This document shows, one piece after another, positions 1 through 16,297 of a stretch of DNA of 64,000 nt (its first letter is position 1; each line of letters opens with the position of its first letter). The stretch spans positions 104,484,480-104,548,479 of the forward strand of contig NC_064825.1 of assembly GCF_024166365.1 (NCBI RefSeq). Direction: 5' to 3'. A program made the position numbers and the translations under genes. Under the pieces are notes generated by a model. It was given only the letters and a program-made list of their open reading frames with translations. It ran no database searches and had not been told where the DNA came from. The DNA comes from Elephas maximus indicus (lineage: Eukaryota; Chordata; Mammalia; Proboscidea; Elephantidae).

Positions 1-641
1 TGCATCAGTGAGTCTCAACCTACCTGGACCAAAGGAGAATGAAGAACAGCAAGGACACAAGGTAATTACAACCTCAATAGACAGAAAGGGCTGCATGAAC
101 TAGGGACTACATCATCTTGAGACCAGAAGAATTAGATGGTGCCTGGCCACAACCGATGACTGCCCTGACAGGGAACACAACAGAGAACCCCTGAGGGATT
201 CAGTGGGATGCAGACTCCAAATTCTTATAAAAAGACCAGACTTAATGGTCTGATTGAGACTAGAAGGGCCCCAGTGGTCATGGTCCCCAAAACTTCTGTA
301 GGCCCAGGACAGGAACCATTCCCAAAGCCAACCCATCAGACATGGATTGAACTGGACAACGGGTTGGAGAGAGATGCTGATGAGGAGTGAGCTACTTGCA
401 TCAGTTGGACACTTGAGACTAGGTTGACATCTCCTGTCTTTAGGGGAGATGGGAGGGTTGAGGGGTTAGAAGCTGGCAAAATGGTCACAAAAAGAGAGAC
501 TGGAAGGAGGGAGCGGGCTGTCTGATTCGGCGGAGTGTAATTGGGAGTATGTAGTAAGGTGTACATAAGTTTATATGTGAGAGACTGACTTGATTTGTAA
601 TCTTTCACGTAAAGCACAATAAAAATTATTAAAAAAAAAAA
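1..641 (+). mobile_element. L1 3' untranslated region with poly(A) tail (5'-truncated by the window edge)
   Basis: This is the end of an L1 on the plus strand. It closes with AAAGCACAATAAAAATTA followed by a run of A. The same sequence occurs inverted at about 36121-36760, directly downstream of an L1 ORF2 C-terminus, and that identifies it as L1 3' UTR. The left part and any target-site copy lie outside the window. The tail abuts the first base of the 11-kb duplication. Confidence 0.8.
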
Positions 642-1501
642 GAAAGGTCCTCTAACCAAAAGAATCCCGAATCTTCATTATAAGCAAAGAAAGTCAAAAA
701 CCCTAATCCTGTCATAATTTGTTTTAAAAAATCAAGTGTTACATAAGTCGTATGAGGTTAAAAAAATAAAATGTAAATTTTGTGGAAGAGAGAACTGTGA
801 ATAGTTTAGAGAAACGTTTTGCATTTTGTGGTTTAGAAGTGAAGTAGCCCTTACAACATTTTGATGCTCAATCTGTTATACTGGCCTAACTTCTTACAAC
901 ATAGTTAAACTTTGGTATGCATGAAGGATGGAGAATAATTTCATTTTAATATTTCATTATGCTTTGGCTCCAACATTTGAATTCCTAAAACAACCAGTCC
1001 TGTAAATGCTCACATAGATAAGCACTGTCTGTGGTAATGTAAGAACCTTTGGACATTTTATTTACATTTGAAGTACTAAAAATATTGTTGAGCCATTTAA
1101 TTGATGCATCTCAAAGGGTTACTCTTCCACCATTAAATTCACTGGGACCTTAATCATAATTCTGAGAGTAGGGTCTGCATCTCCAGAGATGCTACAAGAA
1201 TAATCACCCATGTAAAATAGAATTTACAGACCCAGGTCTTCAGGGGAAAAAAAAATCACAAAAGTATAACCTGAGGTCAAATCATCCAAAGGGAAGAGTC
1301 CAGATTGGGGAGAATTTAAATATATAAAAATTCTCTTTTTAAAATCATGACCTCCCAAATAGGCAAACCTTTCAAATGTGTAATTTTAAGTTATACCTTT
1401 GCAGAGGACATCTGAACTTGCTCCCACTGGACCAAGAATACTGATTTCAGAACAAATCATTGAAAGTTTAATTCAAATACATATAAAGCAGGGTTCTCAC
1501 C
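642..1501. other. Unassigned intergenic DNA in duplication copy 1
   Basis: AT-rich sequence shared with 24647-25501. I see no open frame conserved between the copies and no repeat that I recognise. Confidence 0.6.
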
Positions 1502-1920
1502 TGTTATGGATTGAATTGTGTCCCTCACAAACATAAGTTGAAGTCCAAACCCCTAAACTTATGAATGTGACTCTGTTTGTAAATAGGTTCTATGAAGATG
1601 TTATCGGTTAGATTAATACGAGATTTTATTGGAGTACAGTGGGTCACACTGGTGATCTTATAAAAGAGAAGATAGACACAGACAAAGAGAGAGAGATGCA
1701 GGACGCCATGTGATGCTGCAGTAGAAACTCAGGAATTCCTGGAGTTATTAGGAGTTAAGAGAGGAGTAGAACAGATCTGCATCAAAGCCTCAGAAAGGAT
1801 CAACACAGTTGATACCCTGATGCTGAACCTCTGCTCCAGAACTGAGACTAATTTTCTGTTGTTTAAAGCCACCTATTTTGCAGAATTTTCTTATCACAAC
1901 CCGAGGAAACTAATATTTCA
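1502..1920 (+). mobile_element. MaLR (ERVL) solo LTR fossil, MLT1 family
   Basis: It begins TGTTATGGATTGAATTGTGTCC and ends with a GTTTAAAGCCACC block and AAACTAATA, the two ends typical of MLT1 LTRs. No internal region is attached. It is an old placental-mammal element (roughly 100 million years by family) and was in place before the 11-kb duplication, because the partner copy lies at 25502-25914. Confidence 0.8.
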
Positions 1921-2589
1921 CACTAGCAGTAAGAGTCTTGAGTTTTTCATGAAAAGAGTTTTCAGACAGGCAAATTGGTAAAATCTGTATTGAACATGAA
2001 AAAAAAGAAGAATAAAAAAATTAAGGGAATAGCTTGAAAATCTAGGAATTCTAAGTCTTATCACACAGCTCTTTCTGAGGAAAACACTACCAACTGTTTC
2101 TTTTTACAAAAAGCTTCAAGGAACTCTGTTCCTGTGGGAGGAGGAAATTCCAACACTTGGAAATGGTCATAAAGAGAATGAAAATTTGTAGAAATTGCAG
2201 AGTTCTGGTTGCCTTCTTTATATTTTCTATCCCTTCCACCTTAGTGTTATACCTTATATTTCCAGGGAACCCAATAGTCCCAGATTAAAAAAAAATTAAA
2301 TTTCCCAGCATTCTTTGAAAATTCAAGTGGCCTATAAGATACAGGTGTTAGTTGGGATAAGATACAATTTAAAGTCATTAAGTGAGACTTACAGGAAGTG
2401 AGATGATTCAATTGGAAGTCAAACTCCATTTTACCCTTCCTCTTTGATGTTTCTCTAGATCTCAGATAAAATGTTCAGAGCTCCAGCAGCCATCCTGTGA
2501 TCACAATCGTACCACAGGAATGGAAGTCAAGAGATGGGAAGTTGAGAGTCCTTCTACTCTGTTCCTTTTCAAGATGCTTAAGCAATTAA
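1921..2589. other. Unassigned DNA in duplication copy 1
   Basis: Shared with 25915-26574. The segment near 2450-2520 resembles an old repeat but I cannot assign it. No convincing coding frame is present. Confidence 0.5.
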
Positions 2590-2940
2590 GAGCCCTTGGC
2601 AGTTCCGTACACACTGGAGGATTGATTTCTCCATTTTTGTAAAGATGGCTGTTGGAATTTTTTGGGGGAGGAATTTCCTTGAATTTATAAATTGCCTCAG
2701 GTAGTATTGCCATCTTGACAATACTGAGTCTTCCAATCCATGAGAATGTAATGTCCTTCCATTTATTTAAGTCATCTTTAATCAATTTTAGTATCTTTTA
2801 CAACATTCTCTACACAAGTCTTTCTAAGATTTTTCCTAGTGATTATATTCTTTTAGATGATATTGTAAAAGGGAGTTTTTTTTGTTGTTTGTTTCCTCTT
2901 TAGTATATTCATTGCTGATGCAGATTAACTCAAATTACAT
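2590..2940 (-). mobile_element. L1 ORF2 fragment
   Basis: Read on the minus strand, this stretch encodes a decayed L1 ORF2 segment with [18 protein letters not shown] and [11 protein letters not shown], the well-conserved region after the L1 reverse transcriptase. It is broken by stops, and the same fragment occurs in duplication copy 2 at 26575-26935. Confidence 0.75.
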
Positions 2941-4135
2941 GCATGAGCACAAGAAAATTTTTCCCAGAGATAATCTTAAAGTTTTAAATCTTAAACCAAA
3001 ACTATTCCCTGAAGTCTTCTTTGAACTAAAAAAAAAAAAAAAAATAGATTATTTTAATTAGTAAATTACCTCTGCTCTGAGCATTCTACTCTTTTAAAGA
3101 ATTATCTTTGTGAGATTAAATTTAGAAATGGCAACTCAAAACATTGGATAGGAAACTTAGGCAGCAGTTAGTTTAAGATAATGGTGGTAGAATAATGTGG
3201 AAAGGTAACTAGCAAAATGGTGGCACAATTTGAATGTCATTGAAATGTACATGTAGAAATTATTAAATGTACATGTAGAAATTATTAAATGATGTATCTT
3301 TGGCTCAGTATACTTTCCCCAAAATAAAGAAATTAAAAAACAATAACAACATGGAATTCAAGAGTTAAAAATTACTGAGTAGAAGAATTCAGTGTCCATA
3401 AGCTTTTGGGACTCAATTCAGTCAACTTACTCTGTATTTCTTTTATAAACAGAAACTCAAAACTCTACCTTGTTAAGGTCACAGTTCTTTTAGATCTTTG
3501 TTACTATCAGCCCACAAACTACCTTAATTACACTTCAAAATGTATGCTGAAGGATTCTGTGGCATGTCCCAGTTCTCCTTCAGGCAGCTCAGTCTTGACA
3601 GAAATGAAAATTGTTACATACATCGATGGTTCCCCACTGTCTAATTTTCCTGTGTATTCAATGCCTATTGTCAAAAATCACATAAGTGTGTCTATTTACA
3701 AGTCAAAACACGTACCTCAATTTTTAAAAAACATTTCATACAATTTTGCTTGCCAATATCCATTAAACTGTGCTTAAATTAACAATTACCTATATTTCAT
3801 TCTGAAACAATTTTTAGAAATGAATATTTCTAGACTGGAATATAATTATAGATATAAATTTCATTTTGGAATTCATTTTAAGAAAATTATTAAAAAATTC
3901 ACTATAATTTATACTGCAAGAAGAATTGTATACAATTATCTCAACATTAAATCTGATTATAAAACTCAATGCAAAATTCCTATAATAATTCTAAAATAAG
4001 AAGTTGTACTTTGTAGAGTAAAATGCTGGGTAGTGATCATCGGAGTCTAAAGCTTTATAAAAACAAAAAAATTATATTAAACCAATGAAGACAAAAGTAA
4101 GGTGATGGTACGGTAAAAGAGAAGAGAAAGGAAAT
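2941..4135. other. Unassigned DNA in duplication copy 1
   Basis: AT-rich and shared with 26936-28104. It includes an A18 run at about 3027-3044 that is only A6 in the partner copy. A 123-codon open stretch at 3406-3777 is interrupted in the partner copy, so I do not call it a gene. Confidence 0.55.
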
Positions 4136-5270
4136 GTGGGACTATTTTATTTGTGACAAAGTCCACTTGGAATGTTCACCAAAATAGACAATATTCTAGC
4201 ACAAAACAAGCTGCCATACATTTCAGAGGACTTATATCATACAGAAATATGTATGATAATATTAACATTCAACTAGAAAATTTGAATAAACAAGTAACTA
4301 TACACTCCTCAATTATTTACAAATTAAACGACACAGTTCTTAATAAGTTATGGATCAAAGAAAAAATCACAATGAAAATTAGAATATATTGTGTACAGTA
4401 ATATAGTAAAAAACTAAAATTCATTGGATGCAGCTTAGATAAAGCTTAGAGAGAAATATATATCTTTAATTGTCAATATTAGAAAATAGGAAAGATTATA
4501 AAAAAATGAACTAGCTTCTATCTCAAGAAACTAGAAAGGAAGGAGTAAAATTAACCCAGAGAATATTGTAGAATTGAAACAATATAAAAGAGAAATCATT
4601 AAAATAGAAATTAATCTAAAAGTAGAGAAAATATATAAAACTAGGAATTGCTTTTTGACAAGACTAAAAAAATGAATGTGTCTAGCAAAATGGATTTAAA
4701 AAAATAAGAGGAAAACAGACTGAGATTTGCTAGAGAAAAAAGTGCCATCATTGCATATTCTGCATATTCTAAAAGGATAATAAAAGGATATTATAAATGA
4801 ATACATGCCAATATTTTTGCCAACTGACAAGAAGTGGAGGAAAACTTTGAAAAATACAACTTTCTGAACACAAATATACCAAATTAAAAAACATAATAAC
4901 ATGATACCTGTTAAATTAAAGGACATTTTAATATCTCCTCCCCCCCCCAAAAAAATCAATTCACATATAGCTTTATCAATGAATTCTACTCACCATTACA
5001 GCAAAAAATACTTTTGGGACAAAAGAAAATTAAAATACTTTCAAACTCATTTTGTGTAACAGCATAACTCTTAAGCAAAGATGAAAAAAGGAGTTATGAG
5101 GTTTTGTAAAAATGCATCAACATAGCCTCAAAATTTCTCAAGTATTATTTAGCAATTCAAATACAGACATATATTTAAAAAATCGAATATGACGAAGTAG
5201 GTTTTATTTTAAGAATAAAAGCTGGGCTAATGTTTGAAATAAATTAATGTAATTCAACTGACTACAGGAG
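4136..5270 (+). mobile_element. Ancient L1 ORF2 remnant
   Basis: Decayed L1 ORF2 from the endonuclease-RT linker into the RT region. Recognisable pieces include a KTRNCFLTRL-like block (cf. L1 TRSWFFDK) and an AGGATAATAAAAGGATATTATAA block that matches the L1 'RIIREYY' region. Many stops and indels show it is much older than the L1 at 36-46 kb. A partner copy lies at 28105-29270. Confidence 0.65.
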
Positions 5271-5644
5271 CACCGTAGCCTTTCGCTTGCCACTCTTTTG
5301 AAGAGTAGTGTCTGTTTTGGTTATCTTGTATTCCCTCCCATTGTACATTGTGTGTGTGAAAGACAGAACATGACTCCAGTTCATATATCTTTAAATACAG
5401 GAAAACAATAATTTAGGATCTATACGAAATGAACTGTATCCAAGGAGCCTCATACATACCTGATATGGGTTTAGAAATTGAAGTCTTGAACTTCAAGCTG
5501 ATGCCATGATGAGATAAGATGTTGATGAAGAGGATGAATGTACCTTGCCTGTGTGAGTATGTGTGTTATTGTGACCATAGGTAAACCGGTATAGATTGTA
5601 TTTCTAAAGGTGAACACAATATCTTCTATCTTATGCTTCTCTTC
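5271..5644. other. Unassigned DNA in duplication copy 1
   Basis: Shared with 29271-29645. I see no gene or repeat that I can name. Confidence 0.5.
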
Positions 5645-5879
5645 ATGTTATATTATTGCTGCCCAAAGATATGGAGTCAATTTCTTCACCCTTATCAACC
5701 TGGATAATTGTATGGTTGCCTTGATCTCTAGAATATGACAGAACATTGAGCCATTTGGGGGGATAGCCCTTGCCTAGCATGGCAGCTTCTGCCTTCTCTC
5801 TCTGAGAGGCATGAGTAGCCATTTTAGGATTCTAACAAGCTTGCTGGAGAAACCTTGTCTACATAGGTCTACATGGACT
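5645..5879 (+). mobile_element. Probable MaLR-type LTR remnant, partial
   Basis: It contains the CCCAAAGATATGGAGTCAA and GGCAGCTTCTGCCTTC blocks typical of MaLR-related LTRs. The matching element in copy 2 runs further, to about 30153, and ends with TAACTGAAACA. It is an old placental-mammal element. The family assignment is tentative. Confidence 0.45.
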
Positions 5880-6299
5880 ACAAAACAAATGTAATTAATA
5901 CTCTGTTACACTGTTGCACAATTAGACAAAGAGTTGAACAAAGTTGAACACAGAGTCTAGAAATAGAATCACACATACATGTTCGAGTATTTTCAACAAA
6001 GTTTCATTAAATTCAATAGAGAAGAGACTTTCAAGGAATGGGTATTCAAACAACTGGATATCCATATTAAAAAAAGAATCATGTGAATAAAGTCTACATT
6101 ACATCCTAGACAGATGAACCATGCCATCTCTCTGAAGCAAAGACACAAAAAACTAAGTAAAACAGATACAAACATCAATCCTGGAACTTGAACCATCTAA
6201 TGAAGGGATAAGGAATTAGGTCAAATACTGAATGATAGAAGATATTGACAGAAAACAGAGAACTAGGAGAGATATGAAGTGGAGGTCCCCTGTCAACTA

Positions 6300-10530
<4,231 letters not shown>

Positions 10531-11757
10531 GTTAAACTATTTTTAACTATGATTTAAAAATTAGGATTGGGGTTACTTCTGAGGAGTGGTGAAGAAATGG
10601 CATCAGAGGAGTACAATCAGGTAGTTTCAATGATATCAGTAATATTCTAGGTAAGAGGCTATGAGATTTATAAATAATAGCATGTTGCCAGATAGACATG
10701 AAAAATGACACACTAAAATTTAAAAATAAGAAAAGTTCTAAAATCTTTCTTTTAGTTAGAAAATAAACTCTTGTTAAGCATAGATAATGTTCCATATTAC
10801 ACTGAGAAAATTCTTTCTGCTTTCTGGTTTTGGGATGTTCCTGGATGGACTGTAAACTGAGAAAAACTTACTTTTTTTTTTTACATAAAATTGAAAAACA
10901 AAATTTTGTTTTTACCAAAACAAATCATTTCTAAGTCTCTATGTAAAAAAGTATTTTAGTTTAATACAACTTTTAGGGAACATGCTGCTTATGGAAAATA
11001 ACACATTTCTTTCCATATCTTCAATTTCATGCAGATAAAATCAGAAGTTCTATCCAATATTTTAAGAATTACAAAAAATGCACATAATAACTAATGAGAA
11101 CATAGATGTTTATAACCTAGATTAATGTTATTTTCAAATACAAAGTGAAAGAGTAGTATCTGTCCGCTAATCAAGAACTAGAATGAGTTTTCCTCATCAA
11201 CGACATCCCATCTACAAAATTGCTCACTGATGGTGTCTCAAACCAAACACAATTTCATGTCCCACTAAAACAGGCAGAATTGTAAATATGTAGACATTGC
11301 CCAGAGGAACAGAAGTAATCTTAAACACAAAATGCACAGTGGAGCTAAAAAAAGCTGTTGTGCTCATACAATAATGAACCATAAAATTTTAAAACCACAC
11401 CCTTGGCCTCAAAAATTTGTTCTAAGCATTGGGCAAATTGTTTTCTCATTAATTTGAATGATAGAAAATTTTTGAAACTAACTTGTGTTTTTCTATTCTT
11501 AAAAGGAAATAATTTTTTTTTCTAAGCCCTGTTTCAGTATATTCAGAGAAAAATAAAATTACAATGTTAAGCTTAGTTTTACTTTTAATTATAACAGGAA
11601 AAATACTTATGGATTTTTTCCCACCTCTAGAATGTCTCTATTAGTTTCATTCTAATGTCAAAGATAATTTGTTCTACATTTTGGATGTCTTTGCATCAAT
11701 AAAGAGAAGCATTCCTAGAGAATCCATTGAATTGACTTAATCGTTCATTGTGATCTT
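10531..11757. other. Unassigned DNA between the old L1 and the OR gene
   Basis: Up to about 11565 it is shared with 35071-36108; the last 190 bases are single-copy in the window. It lies directly downstream of the OR coding region and may hold its 3' UTR. I see ATTAAT- and AATAAA-like hexamers (for example around 11550 and 11697) but cannot choose a polyadenylation site. Confidence 0.4.
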
Positions 11758-12744
11758 TTATTGCCTATTTCCTGCTTTAGAATTAGCAATGATATTTTCA
11801 GTGTGGACGCAAATTCTTATTCTACACGTGGTTAACTTTCCACTCCAGGTTTTTTCCATAGCATTTTTCATCTCAGAGTTTCTCAAAGTGTATATCAGAG
11901 GATTCAACATGGGAGTAATAATTGTATAAACCACAGTCATAGATTTGTCAATGGGAAAGTTGGAAACAGGTCTAACATACATGAAAATACAGGGAACAAA
12001 GAAGAGGACAACCACTGTGATGTGGGAGCTGCAGGTAGACAGGGCTTTGCGCCTTCCCTCCTGACTGTGAGTCTTCAGGGACTTTAGGATGGCCCCATAG
12101 GAGATTAGTAGAAGGATAAAAATTACCATACAGATGGCTCCATCATTGGCAACAACAGTGAGCCCTATAAAATAGGTTTCAGAGCAAGCAAGTTCCAATA
12201 ATGGGTACAGGTCACACATGAAGTGATCAATGACATTGGGGCCACAGAAGGGGAGTCTGTGCACAAAGAGAAGTTGAATCACAGAGTGCAAAAATCCTCC
12301 AACCCAGGCCACCACTAGCAACAGAATGCAAACCTGTCGATTCATGATGGTTAAGTAATGCAGTGGCTTACAGATGGCCACATAGCGATCATAGGCCATT
12401 GCCACCAGGAGAAAGATCTCAGCGCCACCAAATAAGTGCATTATAAAGAGCTGGCCCATGCAAGCTGAGAAGGAAATAGTCTTTTTATCACAGAGTAAGT
12501 CTAGAATCATTTTGGGGGAAACGGCGGTGGAATAAACAGCATCCATGAGTGACAGATAGGCAAGGAAGAAGTACATGGGGGAGCCCAGGGAGGGGCTGAC
12601 AACAACAGTCAAGACAATGAGAAGGTTGCCCACCATTGTCACAATGTAGATGAACAAAAACATAACAATTAACACTTTTTGGCCATCAGGATCCTGCGTG
12701 AGCCCCAGGAGGACAAATTCTGTTACATTGTTACTATATCCCAT
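11758..12744 (-). CDS. Odorant receptor, family 4, OR4A subfamily (intact)
   Basis: A 328-residue single-exon class A GPCR that should sit in the cilia of olfactory neurons and signal through G-olf. Seen directly: an N-glycosylation site NVT at residues 6-8; GN at 39-40 in TM1; PMYFFL at 56-61 in TM2; Cys95 and Cys177 as the conserved disulphide pair; [10 protein letters not shown] at 116-125 at the end of TM3; SY at 215-216 in TM5; KALSTC at 233-238 entering TM6; PMLNPLIY at 278-285 in TM7. The start is the ATG that gives the usual 25-residue N-terminus before TM1. The C-terminal tail after LRN (residues 287-289) is about 39 residues, some 18 longer than in the OR4C16-type gene downstream. 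From memory the protein is closest to OR4A5/OR4A47-type receptors, but one-to-one orthology is not established. The ligand is unknown. Confidence 0.93.
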   Translation of the reverse strand: MGYSNNVTEFVLLGLTQDPDGQKVLIVMFLFIYIVTMVGNLLIVLTVVVSPSLGSPMYFFLAYLSLMDAVYSTAVSPKMILDLLCDKKTISFSACMGQLFIMHLFGGAEIFLLVAMAYDRYVAICKPLHYLTIMNRQVCILLLVVAWVGGFLHSVIQLLFVHRLPFCGPNVIDHFMCDLYPLLELACSETYFIGLTVVANDGAICMVIFILLLISYGAILKSLKTHSQEGRRKALSTCSSHITVVVLFFVPCIFMYVRPVSNFPIDKSMTVVYTIITPMLNPLIYTLRNSEMKNAMEKTWSGKLTTCRIRICVHTENIIANSKAGNRQ

Positions 12745-13190
12745 TTACTCTTCTTTAAGACCTGCTTCAGAGATGAGAACTCAGAAGACCAAGACCTGTA
12801 ATGAAATCATGAACACCACTGTGAATATGTCCATTAGGTCATGGAGCTCTTCTTCACTATGAATCTTGTACAGTGGCTTATTCACAATAAACGTTTAGAA
12901 ATATCTACTGAGTTTCTCTTTCAAAGATCCCACTATGTCTTCCCTTAACAATTCTACTTCCTCTCAGACGACTGGATTGGGCCTATGAATAAGAGGTTCT
13001 ACCTTTAAATCTTAGTGGACCTTCTATAGAGAAGATAAGTCAGAGGTCCAACAGTCTTTCATTCATTTAATACTCCTTTTATAAAACATGACAGTTCTTG
13101 GCACAGAGGTCAGCAATCACAAAGAGGGAAAGCTTTTCTGCTTTCAAGAAACATTCTCTAGTGGCAAAGATAAACTGTATACAAATAAAC

Positions 13191-13254
13191 TGACATAGAA
13201 TCAGTACTTAGAGTTGGTAATATTTGTGGTGAGTCCCTTACAATATGATCTACA
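13191..13254 (+). repeat. Direct repeat, first copy
   Basis: About 60 bases centred on GAGTTGGTAATATTTGTGG and ending ACAATATGATCTA. It recurs at 13546-13606 with a few mismatches, about 355 bases downstream. Confidence 0.8.
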
Positions 13255-13545
13255 CACCACCAAAAATAACCCCTCTTCATGAATATCTCATGAAATGTTA
13301 TGATATTCCACTGTTAGAAATTTGGTATTTTCTGCCTCAAATGTTTTTCAGTCTTTATGAATCTCTCATTCAATTTGAAGGGGCTGGACTTTGAAATGTG
13401 TCAGATAACTACAAAAATTTTTAGTGCATTCCTACCTGTAGCAATTATTTGGACATAGATTGTCTCTTTTTAAGGGTCTGTAATGCCTTCCATTTTCTCT
13501 TTGCTCATCCCACTACTCCTAATATACTTCTATAATCTACTGAAA

Positions 13546-13606
13546 TACAGTCAGCACTTTGAGTTGGTAGTATTTGTGGTGAGTACCCTTACAATATGAT
13601 CTATAT
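13546..13606 (+). repeat. Direct repeat, second copy
   Basis: Second copy of the 13191-13254 repeat (GAGTTGGTAGTATTTGTGG ... ACAATATGATCTA). The intervening sequence is not obviously repeated. Confidence 0.8.
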
Positions 13607-14184
13607 TTTCAGCAAATATTTTTGAACTGAAGTTAACTGACACATAGCAATTAACAACTAGTACCTTAGCAGCCAGCATTCTTCAAATCCATTGCAGGTG
13701 AGCTGGGTAGCCATGGGGGAGAAAATAGAGGCTGTAAAGAGAGGTAGAGGACAACAGAAGAGGGCTTTATATATAATACTTCTTAAGTACTGAGAGTGGT
13801 CAGAATCAGAACTTCAATCTCCACATTCCGAAAAGGAACATACACAAAAGAAAAATCCAAACTCAGTGTAAGAAGGTATGAGTTTTAGTTAATTTCTACA
13901 TTTAGTCTCAAATCTGTCTGAATTTACTCATTGAAAAATAAAGATTCAAACGAGATGATCTTAGAATCCTTTCTAGTCCAACTGTCTATGACACTATCAG
14001 TGAAACCCCATCTTATTTTATTCTGCTGGATATTTCTATTTACATATTTGTAACTAAAGAACAATCTCCAAGCTCATCAATGTTACTTTAAAAAATGCTA
14101 GTCAGTGTTGGAATTGGATCATTACAGTGATGAAATAATGGTTAGCTTTCTCACTCAGCGTGCACCTGTTTAAGACCCTGGACA

Positions 14185-14440
14185 CCCTTGGAAAGAGCGC
14201 ACAGCACAGTGATGAATAATGCGTACTCTGGGGCGACGCTGTCTGTGTTTGAATTCCACCTTCACCGCTTACTGTCTCTGTGACCTTGTGCAACTTCATA
14301 AACCTCTTTGTGCCTCAGTTTCATAACTTGTAAAATTATGAAATTTGAGTGTGTGTGTTTTTACATGTAAAGTGCTTAGAGTGCTGCTGGATTCTGATGA
14401 AGAATCAATAAACAATAGCTTTTTATTATTGTTCTTGAAT
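14185..14440 (+). mobile_element. MIR SINE
   Basis: The order of motifs matches MIR: a tRNA-like 5' part, a TTTGAATTCCACCTTCACC block, CTGTGACCTTGTGCAA, CCTCAGTTTCATAACTTGT, ACATGTAAAGTGCTTAGAG and a terminal AATCAATAAACAATAG. It is an ancient element found across mammals. Confidence 0.85.
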
Positions 14441-14934
14441 GTTTCTCCATGGACATTTGATCAGAACAAATCATCTGGATCTTTTTCACATTAGGAATGA
14501 GTATATTACTTATAAAAAGAATATTATATATCTATAACTCAGAGATACACATTTTTGGACATAGAATAAAACTGTACATTATGAGAATTATCTATTTTGT
14601 TGAATATGTGTCATAATATCTACCTGTCACAGTGAGTATATTGATAAAAGTTAACCAGAAAAAAAGGAAAAACTTGTACCCACGCATCAGATGGAGACCT
14701 AAACAGTAGAAAATGAAAGAAAAGAAGAATTAAATCAAGAAGCAGAGAAATTATATTTAAGAAATTAATATACACAGGTAATGGGGATGTTAATGTGTTA
14801 AATGAGGATAGCTTTCTTAAGAAATCTCCAGAAAGACTTCTTGTACTGAAAGAGGGCTGTAATGTCAATCTCTGAGACCCTGAACTTAGGAGGCTTCTTG
14901 GGAAACCATTACAAATAAACACAGAGCCCATCCT

Positions 14935-15125
14935 AGAAAATAAAGAATAAAAAAGGAAAGGAAAGGAAGGGGAATAAGGAGACGAGAGTAAAACAAACAA
15001 ACAAACAAAAAAAAAAAAGAAGAGCAGAGGAGAGAAGACGGGAAGAGAGGAGAGAAGGAAAGAGACAGGAAAGGAAAGAAAACAGGAAAAAGAAAAGAAA
15101 ATTCAAAGGAAAAAACAAAACAAGA
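14935..15125 (+). repeat. Polypurine (GA-rich) tract
   Basis: About 190 bases almost entirely A and G, built of GGAAA/GAGAA units with a short AAAC-repeat interruption near 14993-15010. Open frames on the opposite strand here are only Ser/Phe/Leu low-complexity shadows. Confidence 0.85.
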
Positions 15126-15985
15126 ACGTTGATCCCCCACAGGCCCTAGCATTTATGGTTAAAGACAAACTCAAATAAGAGAGAATAGACATATATATAT
15201 AGAGAAACATGATCTTTAGGGTTATTCATTCTTGCAAAAAATTGCTGAATTACTACTCCTCAAATGTAGACAAGCTGATATCATTTTATTGATTTGCTTG
15301 AGGGGAAAGAACCTGTTCAGAAGAACTTTGAGCTTTCTTTCAGAAACCAGGTGTAAAGAGCACTCTATATGTCTGGGTGATTCAAGAGTTCTATCATTTT
15401 TGAAGCTGTAGATTAATAAAGGCACAGCTGTTGAAGAATGTAATGGTAAAGATAGTTTATATCTAATTGTATTTTAACCACTTATTTTCTGCAAGGCCTA
15501 GTGCCCTTAATGTTATTAATAATCACTGCTGGATTTCACTGAAATATATATTCTATTGGCCAGCTAAATTATTTCCATGTAAAACAACCAGTATATAAAG
15601 TATCCACTATAGTCTAAGTCCTCAAAGATTTGATACTATAAAGACTAAAATAATTACTAGGCTGTCAACTTAAACCACTAAGTTTACACCTTTCTAGAAA
15701 AAAAAACATTTAATTAATTTTTATAAGAACATGGCTTTTTACAAATAGAAATTAAAATGTCATAGTAACAAAAATAACCTCTATATTACATTACAATTAT
15801 TGTTTCATATGTTGAATCGATTTGATGGCACTGGATTACTGGGTATTTCTAAGTGGCAGTAGGCAAGGTACTTCCTCATTACCAGTATCATTTTGAATAA
15901 ATAAAAAAACTTATATATATGTATACCTCATTACGGTTGTCATAATTTTTTATATATACAAAAAGATATACATATGTATGTATCT

Positions 15986-16007
15986 GTATATATATATATA
16001 TATATAA
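15986..16007 (+). repeat. (TA)n simple repeat
   Basis: A run of about ten TA units next to other ATATAC-rich sequence. Confidence 0.8.
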
Positions 16008-16127
16008 AGGTTGTTGTCATAATTTAAAATATTCATACTTAAGAGCACATATCAAACTTCCAGACATAACTTTTTTTTTACACCCTGACACACTTGATAT
16101 AATACATAGTTTTAAATTTTCTAGTTC

Positions 16128-16297
16128 CAATACAGAGACTTGGTGGTGCAGTGGTTAAAGGTATGGCTGTTACCCAAAAGGTCGGCCATTTGAATCCACC
16201 AGCTGCTCCCTGGAAACTCTATGGGGCAGCTCTACTCTGTCCTTCAGGGTCGCTATGAGTTAGAATCCACTTAACAGCAATGAGTTTGGTTTTTGGA
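16128..16297 (+). mobile_element. AfroSINE
   Basis: GGTGGTGCAGTGGTTAAAG at the 5' part, CGGCCATTTGAATCCACCAG as the B-box region, TGGAAACTCTATGGGGCAG, then CGCTATGAGTTAGAATCCAC and a T-rich end. Confidence 0.9.

Larger units (their letters stand above)
12745..14184. other. Intergenic DNA upstream of the OR4A gene
   Basis: This should contain the OR promoter and any 5' non-coding exon, but I cannot place them. The only structure I see is a pair of direct repeats at 13191-13254 and 13546-13606. Confidence 0.5.
14441..16127. other. Intergenic DNA, simple-sequence rich
   Basis: No gene seen. It contains a polypurine tract (14935-15125), a TA repeat (15986-16007) and a possible short AfroSINE 3' relic around 15812-15850 (GAATCGATTTGATGGCACTGG). 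Confidence 0.5.

Noticed and set aside
3406-3777. 123-codon plus-strand open stretch in duplication copy 1
   Set aside because: The duplicate in copy 2 (about 27386 onward) has a stop after about 27 codons, there is no ATG at its start, and no domain is visible. It is chance openness.
14620-15152. Minus-strand frames of 61-126 codons rich in Phe, Leu, Ser
   Set aside because: They translate the complement of a polypurine tract and are low complexity only.
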